Source: Takakia lepidozioides
Taxonomy: Eukaryota; Streptophyta; Takakiopsida; Takakiales; Takakiaceae
Assembly: GCA_030704615.1 (NCBI GenBank)
Contig: CM060731.1
Coordinates: 47,060,001 to 47,124,000, forward strand
Length of the DNA: 64,000 bases
Direction of reading: 5' to 3'
In this document: positions 20,976-30,687 of the stretch, one piece after another
Layout: every line of letters begins with the position of its first letter
How positions within the stretch are numbered: the stretch's first letter is position 1
Notes under the pieces: generated by a model
Told to the model about the DNA's origin: nothing
The model's database searches: none
The model's input: only the letters and a program-made list of their open reading frames with translations
Program-made: the position numbers and the translations under genes

Positions 20976-23900
20976 ATGGCTTCCTCTGAAGCGGAGTTCT
21001 TCTCAGACGACAAACCAGTGCCGTTTCTCCAGGAAGTCCTTGACAATGGATTTGCAATTGTTCTGGAACATGTCTTGGCTACCCGTTTTCAGCTGCAGAA
21101 TGGCTCCATCTTTTGGAGAAAGAGGTTTACGATTGAAAGGGAAGTTGGTGAAATATTCTTTCCAAAACCGTGATGAGACGGCTCATATCAGCCAGTGGAG
21201 AGTGCGTCCTGGTCGATACAGAGTACTTGGAGAGCCTCGGCGAAAGTCCCTTGGGTCATATGTGACGCCCGGGACTGCTGCTTCGGTCGTTGAAGACAAG
21301 AGGGAGGTGGTGGTGAAAAAAGAACAGACTTCCTCCACTCCAATCGTTGAGCTTTCGGATTCTTCCGATGATGACATAAGTGAAATTCCAAATCCAGTCC
21401 TTCCTACTGTGGTTGCAGAAGCTGATGAAGAAGAGATTTGTAGTGTCATTTGGCGGGGATTGAAAAGCTGGATCAAAAGCGAGTTGCGGGGAATTGATTG
21501 GGAATCTTTAGCAGGTGCCGGTGAAGTTCTTGCCGGAGACTTTTGATGGCGATATCCTATTCGAGCTGCCTCCTCCTCCGCGGTGTTGGAGGTTTGTAAC
21601 AATCATGATGCATGGAATGGACAAGAAACACGACGCGGCACCCGTGGTGCAGACAAAAACATCAATATTCAGAATGATGATAAGCTTGTTTTCAGGAGGA
21701 CAGTTTGCAATGGACACCTTAGGTGTGATAATTGAATTGCAGACACTTTCTTCAGTCTGGAGTTCATAATCAAAGCGAATGGGAGGGTCTGGCGGAGAAT
21801 CCATTTCAGCCTGGGACTGCCCCTCCACCGGCAAACACTTTCGTCTGCAAATTCTGCAAACTTTGTGCCATCCTGCTTGGCGCTCTGCGGAGCAAGAATG
21901 TACTATGTTGTCCACCGTTTGAATACAATGACGAGAGCTTGTGTGCATTTTGGATTCCATAACCATCCTGTCTCGAAGGGGGATTACAGGGAGAGTGTGA
22001 GACAGTATCGAGGTTGATCAAACAGGAGTTCGGGAGAAACCCATCCGCCAACAATCTGCAATTGCTCTTGGCGCAAGCAAGTCCTTCTTGGTGAAAGCCA
22101 TATTTTGAGAGTGAAGGAGATCTGTGGGGACTAAACTTGACGTTGTGCAGCATTGGACCTGGTCAGGATCATTTCTCCACTTTAAGTTCACCTAACATTC
22201 GGCATCAGATCAATGCATGAGAATGGGCTCTGGGATCAGAGGCTAATAGACAATATTTTGGAATTGAAACGACTGAGCAAGTACGATTACATCCAGGACA
22301 ATGTCTTCCCAGGTCAAGGTGCCATCAAGTTTTCTTTTCAAAATGTCGACTGTTGGGGAGGGCAGTGGGGTTAGCATCGTGAAGCGGATGCAGAAGACGG
22401 GGACTTGCAGAACTGTTTTCTTATGTTTGATCATGTGAAACGAGTGAAGGATGGACGACAATGGCTTGTCATGTCTACGATCCAGTGTACCAACGAGTTA
22501 TGACAATTGCAGTTGTGACATGCAATCCGAGGATACGGAATCCCAGAAGCTCATGTGGAATTCCCTGATACGTGTCATGGGCTGCCATGGGCTGCCATCT
22601 CCAAATCGCAGGTTTCATGGCGGATAGTGCTCAAGCAAATTTCAATGCTATTCGTATTGTCTTCGGATCGGGCGACCCAAAAGTGCCTATGCCTGGAAGA
22701 GAGCGTACATGTCTATTCCATTGGACACATCTCTGGAAAAAACATACAAAGTCCGACATCAAACCAGAGATGTAGACTCAGCACCGTAATTGTGCAAAGA
22801 GTACAAAGATGCTAGAACAATGAAGGAGGCGGACACTTTGTTCCAGACAATTCGTGCCTGGTGGTTCTCTTCTGGAGCTGCATCACTTGAGAGTATGAGA
22901 GCATTGGAAGATTGGCTGGCGTTTTGGCACTTCGGTATAGACAGTGGGGAGCAGCCATGACAATGGTACGAGCTTCTATTTCATGCTTTATTCATACATT
23001 TGCTTTCCATATTTTGACTCATTGCTTTCTTTATGTTGTTTCATGTGCACTATTCTGAAGTGTGGTTATCCTCTTTGCAAAACATGTCCATTGAAAAAAT
23101 GGCAGACATGCCATCTTGCAATTTGGCAGAAACTGTGCACAATGCATGGTTGTAGCAGTCTGGGAAAAGAGGTCGGGATTGTATGTGGCAACAACAGATG
23201 ATTTGATACGTGCCTTGCAACAACAAAACCGATACCGTGATTTCTTACGAGGTGGGGTTGGTGGCAAGGGTCCGGACAAATCGGAGTTGATGTTGCGTGC
23301 TGCAAACAGATCTGGGGATCCAATCAAGATAGCACGGGCGGTGAGCATGTATGCCCAAGGAACGCCACTTGTTTCTAGAGTTCCACATCTTGAAGGGGAG
23401 GAGAGATTCGGCTCCTGTAAGAGGAAATTGAACACTCCACCTGGTTCGGATTCAGATTCCCACAGGGCAGACCGTGATAACTTCTCGAAGCCTCGTGTTC
23501 CCCTGCATGACAGCTCCGTGTCCGGAACCTCCATTGTGGAGGAACCTCCAACACGACGGCAAGCTCCAGCATCAAACCGTGCCACTGAAATGGTGCAGGA
23601 GAGAAACAACCCCCTTGATGTGCTTGAGTCCGCATGCCCCGACCACGTTTGGCACATAAAACGCACAAGTGTCGGGTCTCGTGTGAAATGTACAGCGATC
23701 AGGGCAACTAATTTCGAGAATTGCACTTCATCTATATCCAGAGGTGGTGCCCGAACTCCTGCTCCGACTTTCACGGGCTTGATGCGTCCATACGGTCAAC
23801 CAGAAGCCAAGAACCACAAGTTCTGGTTCTGCGCAGATGATTGTGCCAGATGTGTGCATGGAACTGTGCGTCCTTCCGTAGTGATGAAGCCATCTCCTCC

Positions 23901-24465
23901 AACCGTTTGGCCCGTGAAGGTGGGAACACATCTCAGCTTTCAGGAGATTGAAATGCTGGAGGAGGCAGGTTTTTCCCTTGCGAGACAACCCCAACTCCAT
24001 GCATGTGCTACTACTCCTGCGTCCTCCCGGGTCCCCCCGACAAATCCTGACTTGTGGCCAACCAAACGAGATGGAAAGCTCGTTCGGCGTTTCCCTCCAA
24101 CCGCTGAACACTTTGGCAAAGTGGAGTCCGCAAGAATGCTCCAAGCTCGTGTCGGAAGCACCACGGAAGTACCCGATCCAGGATATGGTCGGGTATTCAC
24201 AATCATCACTTCCACATCTGCTGTTCATGACAGGACCTACGACATCACGGTTTCCAATTTCCCCAATTGCACATGTCCTGATTTTGTGAATATGCTATCA
24301 ACCAGTTTGGGCAAGAGAGGTAAATTCATACCCTGCAAACATTTGTATTTCATATTTTTGAGGAGGATGGTTTGCGATCCCAAACGTGACAACTTCATTC
24401 ACCAGGCCACTATGAGTTTCAACGAGGTCGATACTCTTTTGCAGCGGGATACAACACATGGGTAG
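20976..24465 (+). pseudogene. MULE-type transposase with SWIM zinc finger, decayed
   Basis: Order of recognisable pieces: an N-terminal frame from 20,976 (MASSEAEFFSDDKPVPFLQE) that shifts near 21,165; an acidic stretch with SDSSDDDISEIP; a zinc-binding-like region (CNGHLRCDN, then FVCKFCK, ending GFHNHPVSKGDYRE, about 21,700-21,990); a DDE-like core at 22,610-22,950 (GFMADSAQANFNAIRIVFGS then RERTCLFHWTHLWKKHT and WWFSSGAASLESMRALEDWL); and a 449-residue frame (23,116-24,465) ending in a SWIM finger, FPNCTCPDF...FIPCKHLYFIF (CxC...CxH). MULE transposases combine these modules and act in the nucleus on the element's ends. Stops or frame changes occur near 21,175, 21,545, 22,015 and 22,570-22,900. 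Some could be introns, but the number argues for decay. The final frame is long and intact. Confidence 0.65.
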
Positions 24466-25062
24466 CATGAACTATGTAATGTGGTATGTGGATGACCATG
24501 ATTTGAAATGTGTAATTCACATCAATTCGTCGGCTGTGCAATGATATGGCCTCCAACTATACGGAGTGAGGTCTGAGTGACAACTTTTAGGTAGTGCACA
24601 TTTGTCATTGCACCGTTCGAAGTCTACATGTCTTGCTGTCGCTATGCACTACAATCATCTTTTGAAGATGATCATAACTCTCATTGTTATTTGAGGAGGG
24701 AGGAAGTCTTCTCGTGGCAGCCTTTATGGCGCACACTTGTGAGGATATTTTGTCGTCTTCGTAATTGTAAAAGTGAAACAAACATTTGTAATTGCACAAT
24801 GTTGGATGCTGCAATTGTAGGCCTCAACGCTCGTCTTGATTCTATTTAGGCAAGATTCCTTGCATTAATTCCACGGTCATAGGACCATCCACGGTTATAG
24901 GCGGCGCATGTTAATGCTGACGTGGCAGTTGACGGACAGTGCCACGTCATCATTTTCCGCCACATCAGCATGCTGACATGACGCTCACGCCACGTCAGCA
25001 TGTGTGCAGGCTCACGCCACGTCAGCTGGCGTGAGCGTACGCTCACGCCACGTCACTCCTGT
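24466..25062. other. Non-coding right arm of the element, GC-rich inner repeats
   Basis: No gene seen. From about 24,930 the phrase CTCACGCCACGTCA or CCACGTCA recurs (24,942, 24,983, 25,012, 25,041), with GGCGTGAGCGTACGCTCACG forming a local palindrome at 25,028-25,048. The same CACGCCACGTCA phrase occurs just inside the left end. Confidence 0.5.
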
Positions 25063-25102
25063 GTGAGCGTACGCTCGCGCGCTCACGTGCAACGCTCACG
25101 CC
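25063..25102 (-). repeat. Right terminal inverted repeat
   Basis: Reads ...GCTCACGTGCAACGCTCACGCC on the plus strand to 25,102. The reverse complement matches the left end at 13,804. Sequence beyond 25,102 joins the pol part of the gypsy element. Confidence 0.65.
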
Positions 25103-27840
25103 ATTGCGTCGTTGTGAATGAAGGCCCGGTAGTGGCAGCACACATGGTTATGCCATGTTTTGTACCAGAAGTAAGTACAATGATAGTTACCAGAAGCAAG
25201 GCCAAACTATTACCTCCAGTGGATGAGGAGGAAGATGTGAATGAAGATGGTAGTGATGTGCCTGAAGATCATGAGGCATGGAGAGATGAGAAGGAATTGC
25301 ACAAAGAAGTGGCAAAAGCTATAAGGGAAATGCAGAAGGAGACAGATATCCCTATAGCAGAGTCAACGGACTCAGAAGAAGAAAATGAAGAAGATGAAGA
25401 TGAAGTGAAGCAAGAAGCTTCACAGGTGCAGGATAATGAAGGGACATTGGCTGAAGTGATATGTCAGTCCAAAGCTGAGATTACAATTGGGCAGCTATTG
25501 GCTGTGGCACCCCATTGTAGACATAAGCTGTATCAAGCAATCAATCAGATTGCTCATGTGACAGAGAACACAGACCTGAAAAACAAGGTGGCAAGCTATA
25601 ATGTAAAGCCTGAAGGGCAAGAAACTGTCATGGACTTTGATGATTCCATGCCAGTAATCCAATTGAGAATTGGAAGCACATACCTGACGGATGTACTGAT
25701 AGATGGAGGCTCACGATTGAATATCATGACAGACCAATTGAGGCAGAAGCTTGGTCTGAGTAACATGAAACCAGCCCCATTCACAGTGACAATGGCAGAT
25801 CAAAGAAGTGTACAACCATTGGGCTTGATAAGAGGAGTAAAAATACAGATTCAGAAGTTGGTCTTTAAGATCACCATGACTGTATTAAAAATGGATGATG
25901 TCATGGAAGCTTATTCCTTACTATTATGACGACCATGGCTGAAACAGACCAAGGTATTCCATGAGTGGAATACTCAGATTCTGAGTGTGCGCAAGGATAA
26001 GCACAAAATACAGATTTCAACTAAGAAATCAGGTAGACTACCTGCTACCAGAAGGCCTCGTAGAGTCAGGGAATATGATTGGAGGGGAGGACTTGATGAG
26101 GAGCAGGATGCTACTCTGTTTGCTGCACACCCAGAGTGGGAGCAGGTTGCAGAAATGCAACTAGAAGGACTAAGTTGTTTCAAAGGTATATGTTGTTGTG
26201 CAGTAACAACAACACCAATTGAGGGGGAAACAAACAGTTACCCACCACATTTCTATATGAAGAAAGAGAGGGAGAAATAGAAATCCTAAAAGAACCAACC
26301 ACTGTTAGTCTACATGATGAAGTAGTGGCTGGATGGACAATCACAGCTGAAGAGTAGGTAAGAGAAGTGAACGTGACGCCACCAAAGTGCTTTCTCCGGC
26401 CTCTTGGTTGGAACAAAGTGGATAAAGGGTCGGACCCAGACTCAAATGGAAGCGGAAGGCTTAAGGAAAAAAAACATATAAATTAAAAAAAAAATTAGAA
26501 AAAAAAACAAGATGGCTGATTATACTGCATGAGTTTGAATTCGAAGTTGTTTACAAACCGGAACATTTGCATCTTGTGGCAAATCACTTGTCACGCCTTT
26601 CAACAGGAGAACCCGCCACGGGAGTAGATGATCAGCTGCCTGATGTAAGTTTATTTGCAGTAGAAGTGGGAGCAGATGACTAGTTAGATTGGCAGTGACC
26701 AATCAGATATTACCTAATTCATGGACAGTGCCCATCTAGTTATGGGAAAGAACAAAGGAAGAGGATAGCCATTAAAGCCCTACCATATACTATGATAGGA
26801 GGAAAATTGTACAAGCTGGGACCAGATGGAGTCCTAAAGAGATGCTTATACCATCATGAAGTTAATAAAGTCTTGGAAGAAATTCACAAAGGGATAGCTG
26901 GAGGATATTATGGAGAAGAGACTACCAGCAGGAAAATACTATTTGCAGGATACTAGTGGCATACCTTATTCAAAGATGTACATAATTATTGTAAGAGTTG
27001 TGATGAATATCAAAGGCTAGGACCTTTGCAGAGATTTGGAAAAATGGCACTCCATCCTACAATGCCTACTCAACCATTCTAGAAATGGGGATTAGACTTT
27101 GTTGGGCCAATTAATCCACCAGCTAGGAACACCCAAAACAAGTATATAATCACAGCCACGGATTATACTACTAAGTGGGTAGAAGCCAAGGCACTGCGAG
27201 ATAACACAACGAAATCTACAGCTAGATTTCTTTATGAGAACATAATCACGAGATTTGGCTGTCCCTTGGAATTTATCAGTGATCAGGGGAGTCATTTCAT
27301 TAATGAGACCATTGAACTGTTGACTCAGGAGTTCATGATTGTGCACAAGAAGAGTACAACCTCTTACCCACAAGGCAATGGGTAGGCAGAGACCACCAAC
27401 AAGATACTATGCACTATCTTTGCTAAGATAGTCAATGCCAACAGAACTGATTGGGATACAAAGCTGTAAATAGCTTTGTGGTCATATAGGACTTAATACA
27501 AGGTCACCACCAAGTATACACCATTCCAATTAGTCTATGGCATGGAAGCTCTACTTCCAGTGGAGTTCTTACTACCTACCATGAGAATTGAATGGGGAAG
27601 GAGAATGGAATTGGAGGATTCAATTAAAGTAAGGAAACATGAACTATATCATGTGGAAGAAGTACGTGCTGATGCATCAGATAACATGGCCAGAATTCAG
27701 ATAAAAAGAAAGGATCGGTTTGATGAAGGCAAACTAAAAACTTTTAAGACATGAGATTTGGTACTGTGGTTGCAGAAGAAGGGAAATATTAAAGCCTCTA
27801 AGCTGAAATCACCATGAAAGAGACCTTCTATAATATTTGT
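25103..27840 (+). pseudogene. Ty3/gypsy pol: protease, RNase H end and integrase; RT deleted
   Basis: From about 25,170 (MIVTRSKAKLLPPVDEEED) an acidic spacer leads to an aspartic protease with VLIDGGSRLNIM and PLGLIRGVKIQI; a stop at 25,927 interrupts it. The reverse transcriptase core is absent: the frame decays at about 26,280, an A-rich patch follows, and at 26,520 sequence resumes in the RNase H end (FEFEVVYKPEHLHLVANHLS). The integrase follows with an HHCC finger (EIHKGIAGG...YCKSCDEYQ), WGLDFVGPINPP, TDYTTKWVEAKAL, FISDQGSHFIN and YGMEALLPVEF. At least six in-frame stops interrupt it. No LTR was recognised at the 3' side. It is inactive and is the probable continuation of the gag at 12.8-13.8 kb. 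Confidence 0.8.
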
Positions 27841-27854
27841 TTCTCCATACATAG

Positions 27855-27930
27855 GGCCCACCCCTGAAAAAGGGCAGTAGCCGCAAGGCAAAGACTCTTA
27901 GTTACACCAGCTTCAGATAGAGTCTTCTCC
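27855..27930 (+). repeat. Dispersed repeat, partner at about 34,858-34,925
   Basis: Contains GTAGCCGCAAGGCAAAGACT and CTTAGTTACACCAGCTT followed by a CT-rich stretch. The partner has GTTGCCGCAAGGCGAAG and CTCTTAGTTACGCCGGC and the same kind of CT-rich continuation. Same orientation. The element class is unknown. Confidence 0.55.
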
Positions 27931-28328
27931 CTCTTTCTTTCTCCATTTTTATTTTTTATTTTTTTTACCCTACTTCACACACCAAGTTCTAGCGAGTGCG
28001 AATCTTCCATATTTGTTTGTCCATTTGTACCTTAAACCCAAAACCCTTACCCTTCCCTTTACCCTAAACCATTACCCTTACCATACAGCAAAAACCTTAG
28101 TGTACTACCCTAGTTACACTCCAAACCTTATTGTACTACCATGTTACCTCTTTTCAATGTTTCATGTCATTTTAATTTTTTTTTTTGTTGGATAAGGTGC
28201 GATAAAATAATTACAGGGATATCAAATTCCCTTTACATTTATGAATTCTAGCAAGTGTGAGTCTTCCATATTGGTTTGTTCCTTTCAGCCTTAAATCCAA
28301 ACCCTAAATCCTTACCCTTAACTTCAAG
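27931..28328. other. CT-rich and CCCTAA-like degenerate sequence
   Basis: T-rich run then scattered ACCCTAAACC, CCAAACCCTAAATCC and CCTTACCC phrases (28,028-28,330), reminiscent of plant telomere repeat units but not in tandem. It separates the gypsy relic from the first recognisable NPF exon. Confidence 0.35.
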
Positions 28329-29581
28329 TTGAAATCTTTTGATGATTTCACAAACCTTGCTGCAACGAGCCGAATGACTCTTGGAGATGGAAATGAGGTT
28401 CAAGATCCAGTGAAGACCAGGGAAATTGCAGCTCCGTGGAGGCTATGTACAGTAACGCAGGTGGAGGAAGTGAAACAATTGATTCGCTTGCTGCCCATTT
28501 GGCTGACAAGCACCGCCATGGGTCTATCGCAAGCTCAGATATCTACATTTTTCACAAAGCAGGGCCGCACAATGGATACCCACATGGGGCCCCACTTCCA
28601 GATTCATCCTGCTTCCATGCAGGTGTTTTCCACGCTTACATATTTCGTTTTCATTCCCTTGTATGACCGTCTTTTTGTCCCCTATCTCCGGCATTTCACA
28701 GGAAACGTGCGAGGGATTTCCATGCTGAGACGCATGGGCTTTGGTTTACTGCTTTTAGTTTTGTGGAGCGTTGTTGCAGCCTTGACTGAAATCAAGCGAC
28801 TTCATGTGAGTTTCTTTTGAACGTACTCAAGTGCCAGGTTTTGTGTTACAGTTACTTATCATGTGAACGCAAACACTATTACGTTCTGAGGCTAGCTGCT
28901 AGTAGTACACATTGTGCAGAAACTTACAGCTGGTGTGATATTCGAAAAGAACTTAAGAGTTGCTTATTGAGACTACATCGAATCTATTTCCATAGACAAC
29001 ATTACTAGTGCACATTGTGTCAATTGGACATCCCTTTTGGAGGAATGCTTTCTAGAGCATCAGCTGACAAGATAGCGATGATTTTGTTCATGCAGGTTGT
29101 GAAAGAGCATGGCCTTCTTGATCAGCCCCACAAGGTGGTTCCCCTCAGCATCTTCTGGCTGCTTCCACAATACGTATTGTTCGGGATTGTGGAACTTTTC
29201 ACCGCTATTGCACAGCTAGAGTTCTTCTACGACCAAGCTCCCTACAGCATGCGAAGCCTGGGCACAGCCCTCTACCTAACCGCTCTGGGGATTGGAAGTT
29301 TTTGGAGTACAGCATTACTCAAAGTTGTTCAGAATACCACTGGGCGGACTGGTCATCAGAGTTGGATTGTCAATAATATCAACAGATGTCGACTGGACCG
29401 CTTGTACTGGTTGACTGCTGTGATAATGGCCTTGGACTTCTGCGCCTTCTTAATGTTTGCCCACTGGTATACATACAAGGTGGAAAGCCCCATGGATGCA
29501 ATCTCTGGTCTTGTGGAGGAAGATGTTGAAATCAAAGATCAATCCAAGTCCGAGCAGCCTGTAATGGATGCTCCAATATGA
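28329..29581 (+). pseudogene. NPF (NRT1/PTR) transporter, 3' half only
   Basis: Two exons encode the C-terminal half of a proton-coupled nitrate/peptide transporter. Exon at about 28,329-28,805 has WRLCTVTQVEEVKQLIRLLP, LSQAQISTFFTKQGRTMD, YFVFIPLYDRLFVPYLRHFTG and RRMGFGLLLLVLWSVVAALTE. Exon 29,096-29,581 has LSIFWLLPQYVLFGIVELFT, GQLEFFYDQAP-like QLEFFYDQAPYSMRSLGTAL and DRLYWLTAVIMALDFCAF. Borders are GT (28,806) and CAG (29,095). These correspond to the central loop and last six membrane helices of a roughly 580-residue protein. The N-terminal half, including the ExxER proton-coupling motif, is not found upstream, where repeats and gypsy sequence lie. Both exons are open and well preserved, so truncation looks recent or the missing exons lie elsewhere. 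Confidence 0.8.
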
Positions 29582-30687
29582 CCTTGGAACTTCTCATCCC
29601 TCAACACACTTACAAAGATTACCCATCAGTACAGCCCTATCTCTTTTGGGCTGTAATTGAGCTTGTATATTATTAGTCTTGAGCAAGCTGCTTGGAGGCT
29701 CATGGCTTCAAAGAAATGGGATACTTTGTCCTGATGTAAACCTTAGAAGGAAAAAAAGAACACAGACATGTCAAACAGTACCTGAAGGGGATTTTAACCA
29801 TCAGTCCCTCAGAATGGAGAGAGGGTGTGTGGCGTTGCAGGTTGAATGTTGCAGGGTAGAGAGAGATGTCACACTAGAGTGGTGCAGGTAGTTGGGTAGG
29901 TGTTACATAACACAATCTCAGGAAGTGAGGAAGTAGAGGGCTGAATTTCAATCACAAAATTACCATGGAATAGCCTTGGTAGGAGCTCTTCAAAGATACG
30001 TCACAATGGACAGTAGCATTGACAAGGTAGCTTTCTTCATGCAGGATGAGAATAGAAATTTGGATTCGAAAGCTCATAAGAGAGATGGACACTGTTGGGT
30101 CTTGTAGAAATGGTCCACCTCGGCTGCTATGGTTCTAATTTGGCCACTTTATTTCCACCAACACATGACCCAATGGTTAGCCCAACTATAGGTGGACTAC
30201 CCCATAATTTCGCCTGTGCATATCTACCCACTACTCATTAAGTGGCAAGGTGGTGATTACAATGTGTGGTCTAACCAACCACGATGAATGTGTCTAGAAG
30301 AAGAATCAGGCAACAACCAACTAGGGTCACACTCTATGCGGACGAATGGGTATAAGAAGCTTCGCTGGTGCGTGCTTGAGAGGAGGATCTAGTCTTCAAA
30401 ACTTCATCGAGCCAAGAATCTTTCATGTCCTCTGGCCATTGGTACTTCTGCAGTTTCACATACAAACAATACCCTTGTCACCTGAGGAGATCTTGTCTTC
30501 ACAGAATCAACAACTTCCTCTGAAACACTTAAAACTAGTTGAGGATGTGCATAATTGACTATCCACAGATTCAAAAATTATTGTTATGCACATGAAATAT
30601 GGTACTATTTCATCATATAATCTTACATTTAACCTAGGACTTCACAATTGTCCTTGGGAAATTTGAAAACTAGAGCCAGCTTGACCC
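29582..30687. other. NPF 3' flank and intergenic region
   Basis: Starts with the probable 3' UTR of the NPF gene. No other gene, RNA or repeat was recognised. The next feature is the 3' end of the minus-strand lipase. Confidence 0.35.

Larger units (their letters stand above)
13804..25102. mobile_element. 11.3-kb TIR element carrying transposase and ParB/methyltransferase genes
   Basis: The two ends are inverted copies of a GC-rich sequence. The left end starts GGCGTGAGC, then CACGTGAGCGCG and GCGCTCAC. The right end, read on the minus strand, starts GGCGTGAGC, then CACGTGAGCGCG and ACGCTCAC. The flanks (left GATGCCTCG, right ATTGCGTCG) agree at 6 of 9 bases if the left border is taken at 13,805, consistent with an old 9-bp target duplication of Mutator type but not proof. 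Outside both ends lies gypsy sequence, gag on the left and pol on the right, as expected for an insertion. Inside are a MULE/SWIM transposase relic (plus) and a divergent ParB/methyltransferase gene (minus). Several frame breaks suggest this copy is old. Confidence 0.65.

Noticed and set aside
23031-24228. Minus-strand protein genes overlapping the SWIM frame
   Set aside because: They are antisense shadows of the plus-strand frame, which has the recognisable SWIM CxC...CxH finger.
13804-25102. Helitron or a simple segmental duplication as the explanation for the 11.3-kb block
   Set aside because: Helitrons lack terminal inverted repeats and encode Rep/helicase proteins. Here inverted ends and a MULE/SWIM transposase relic are present.
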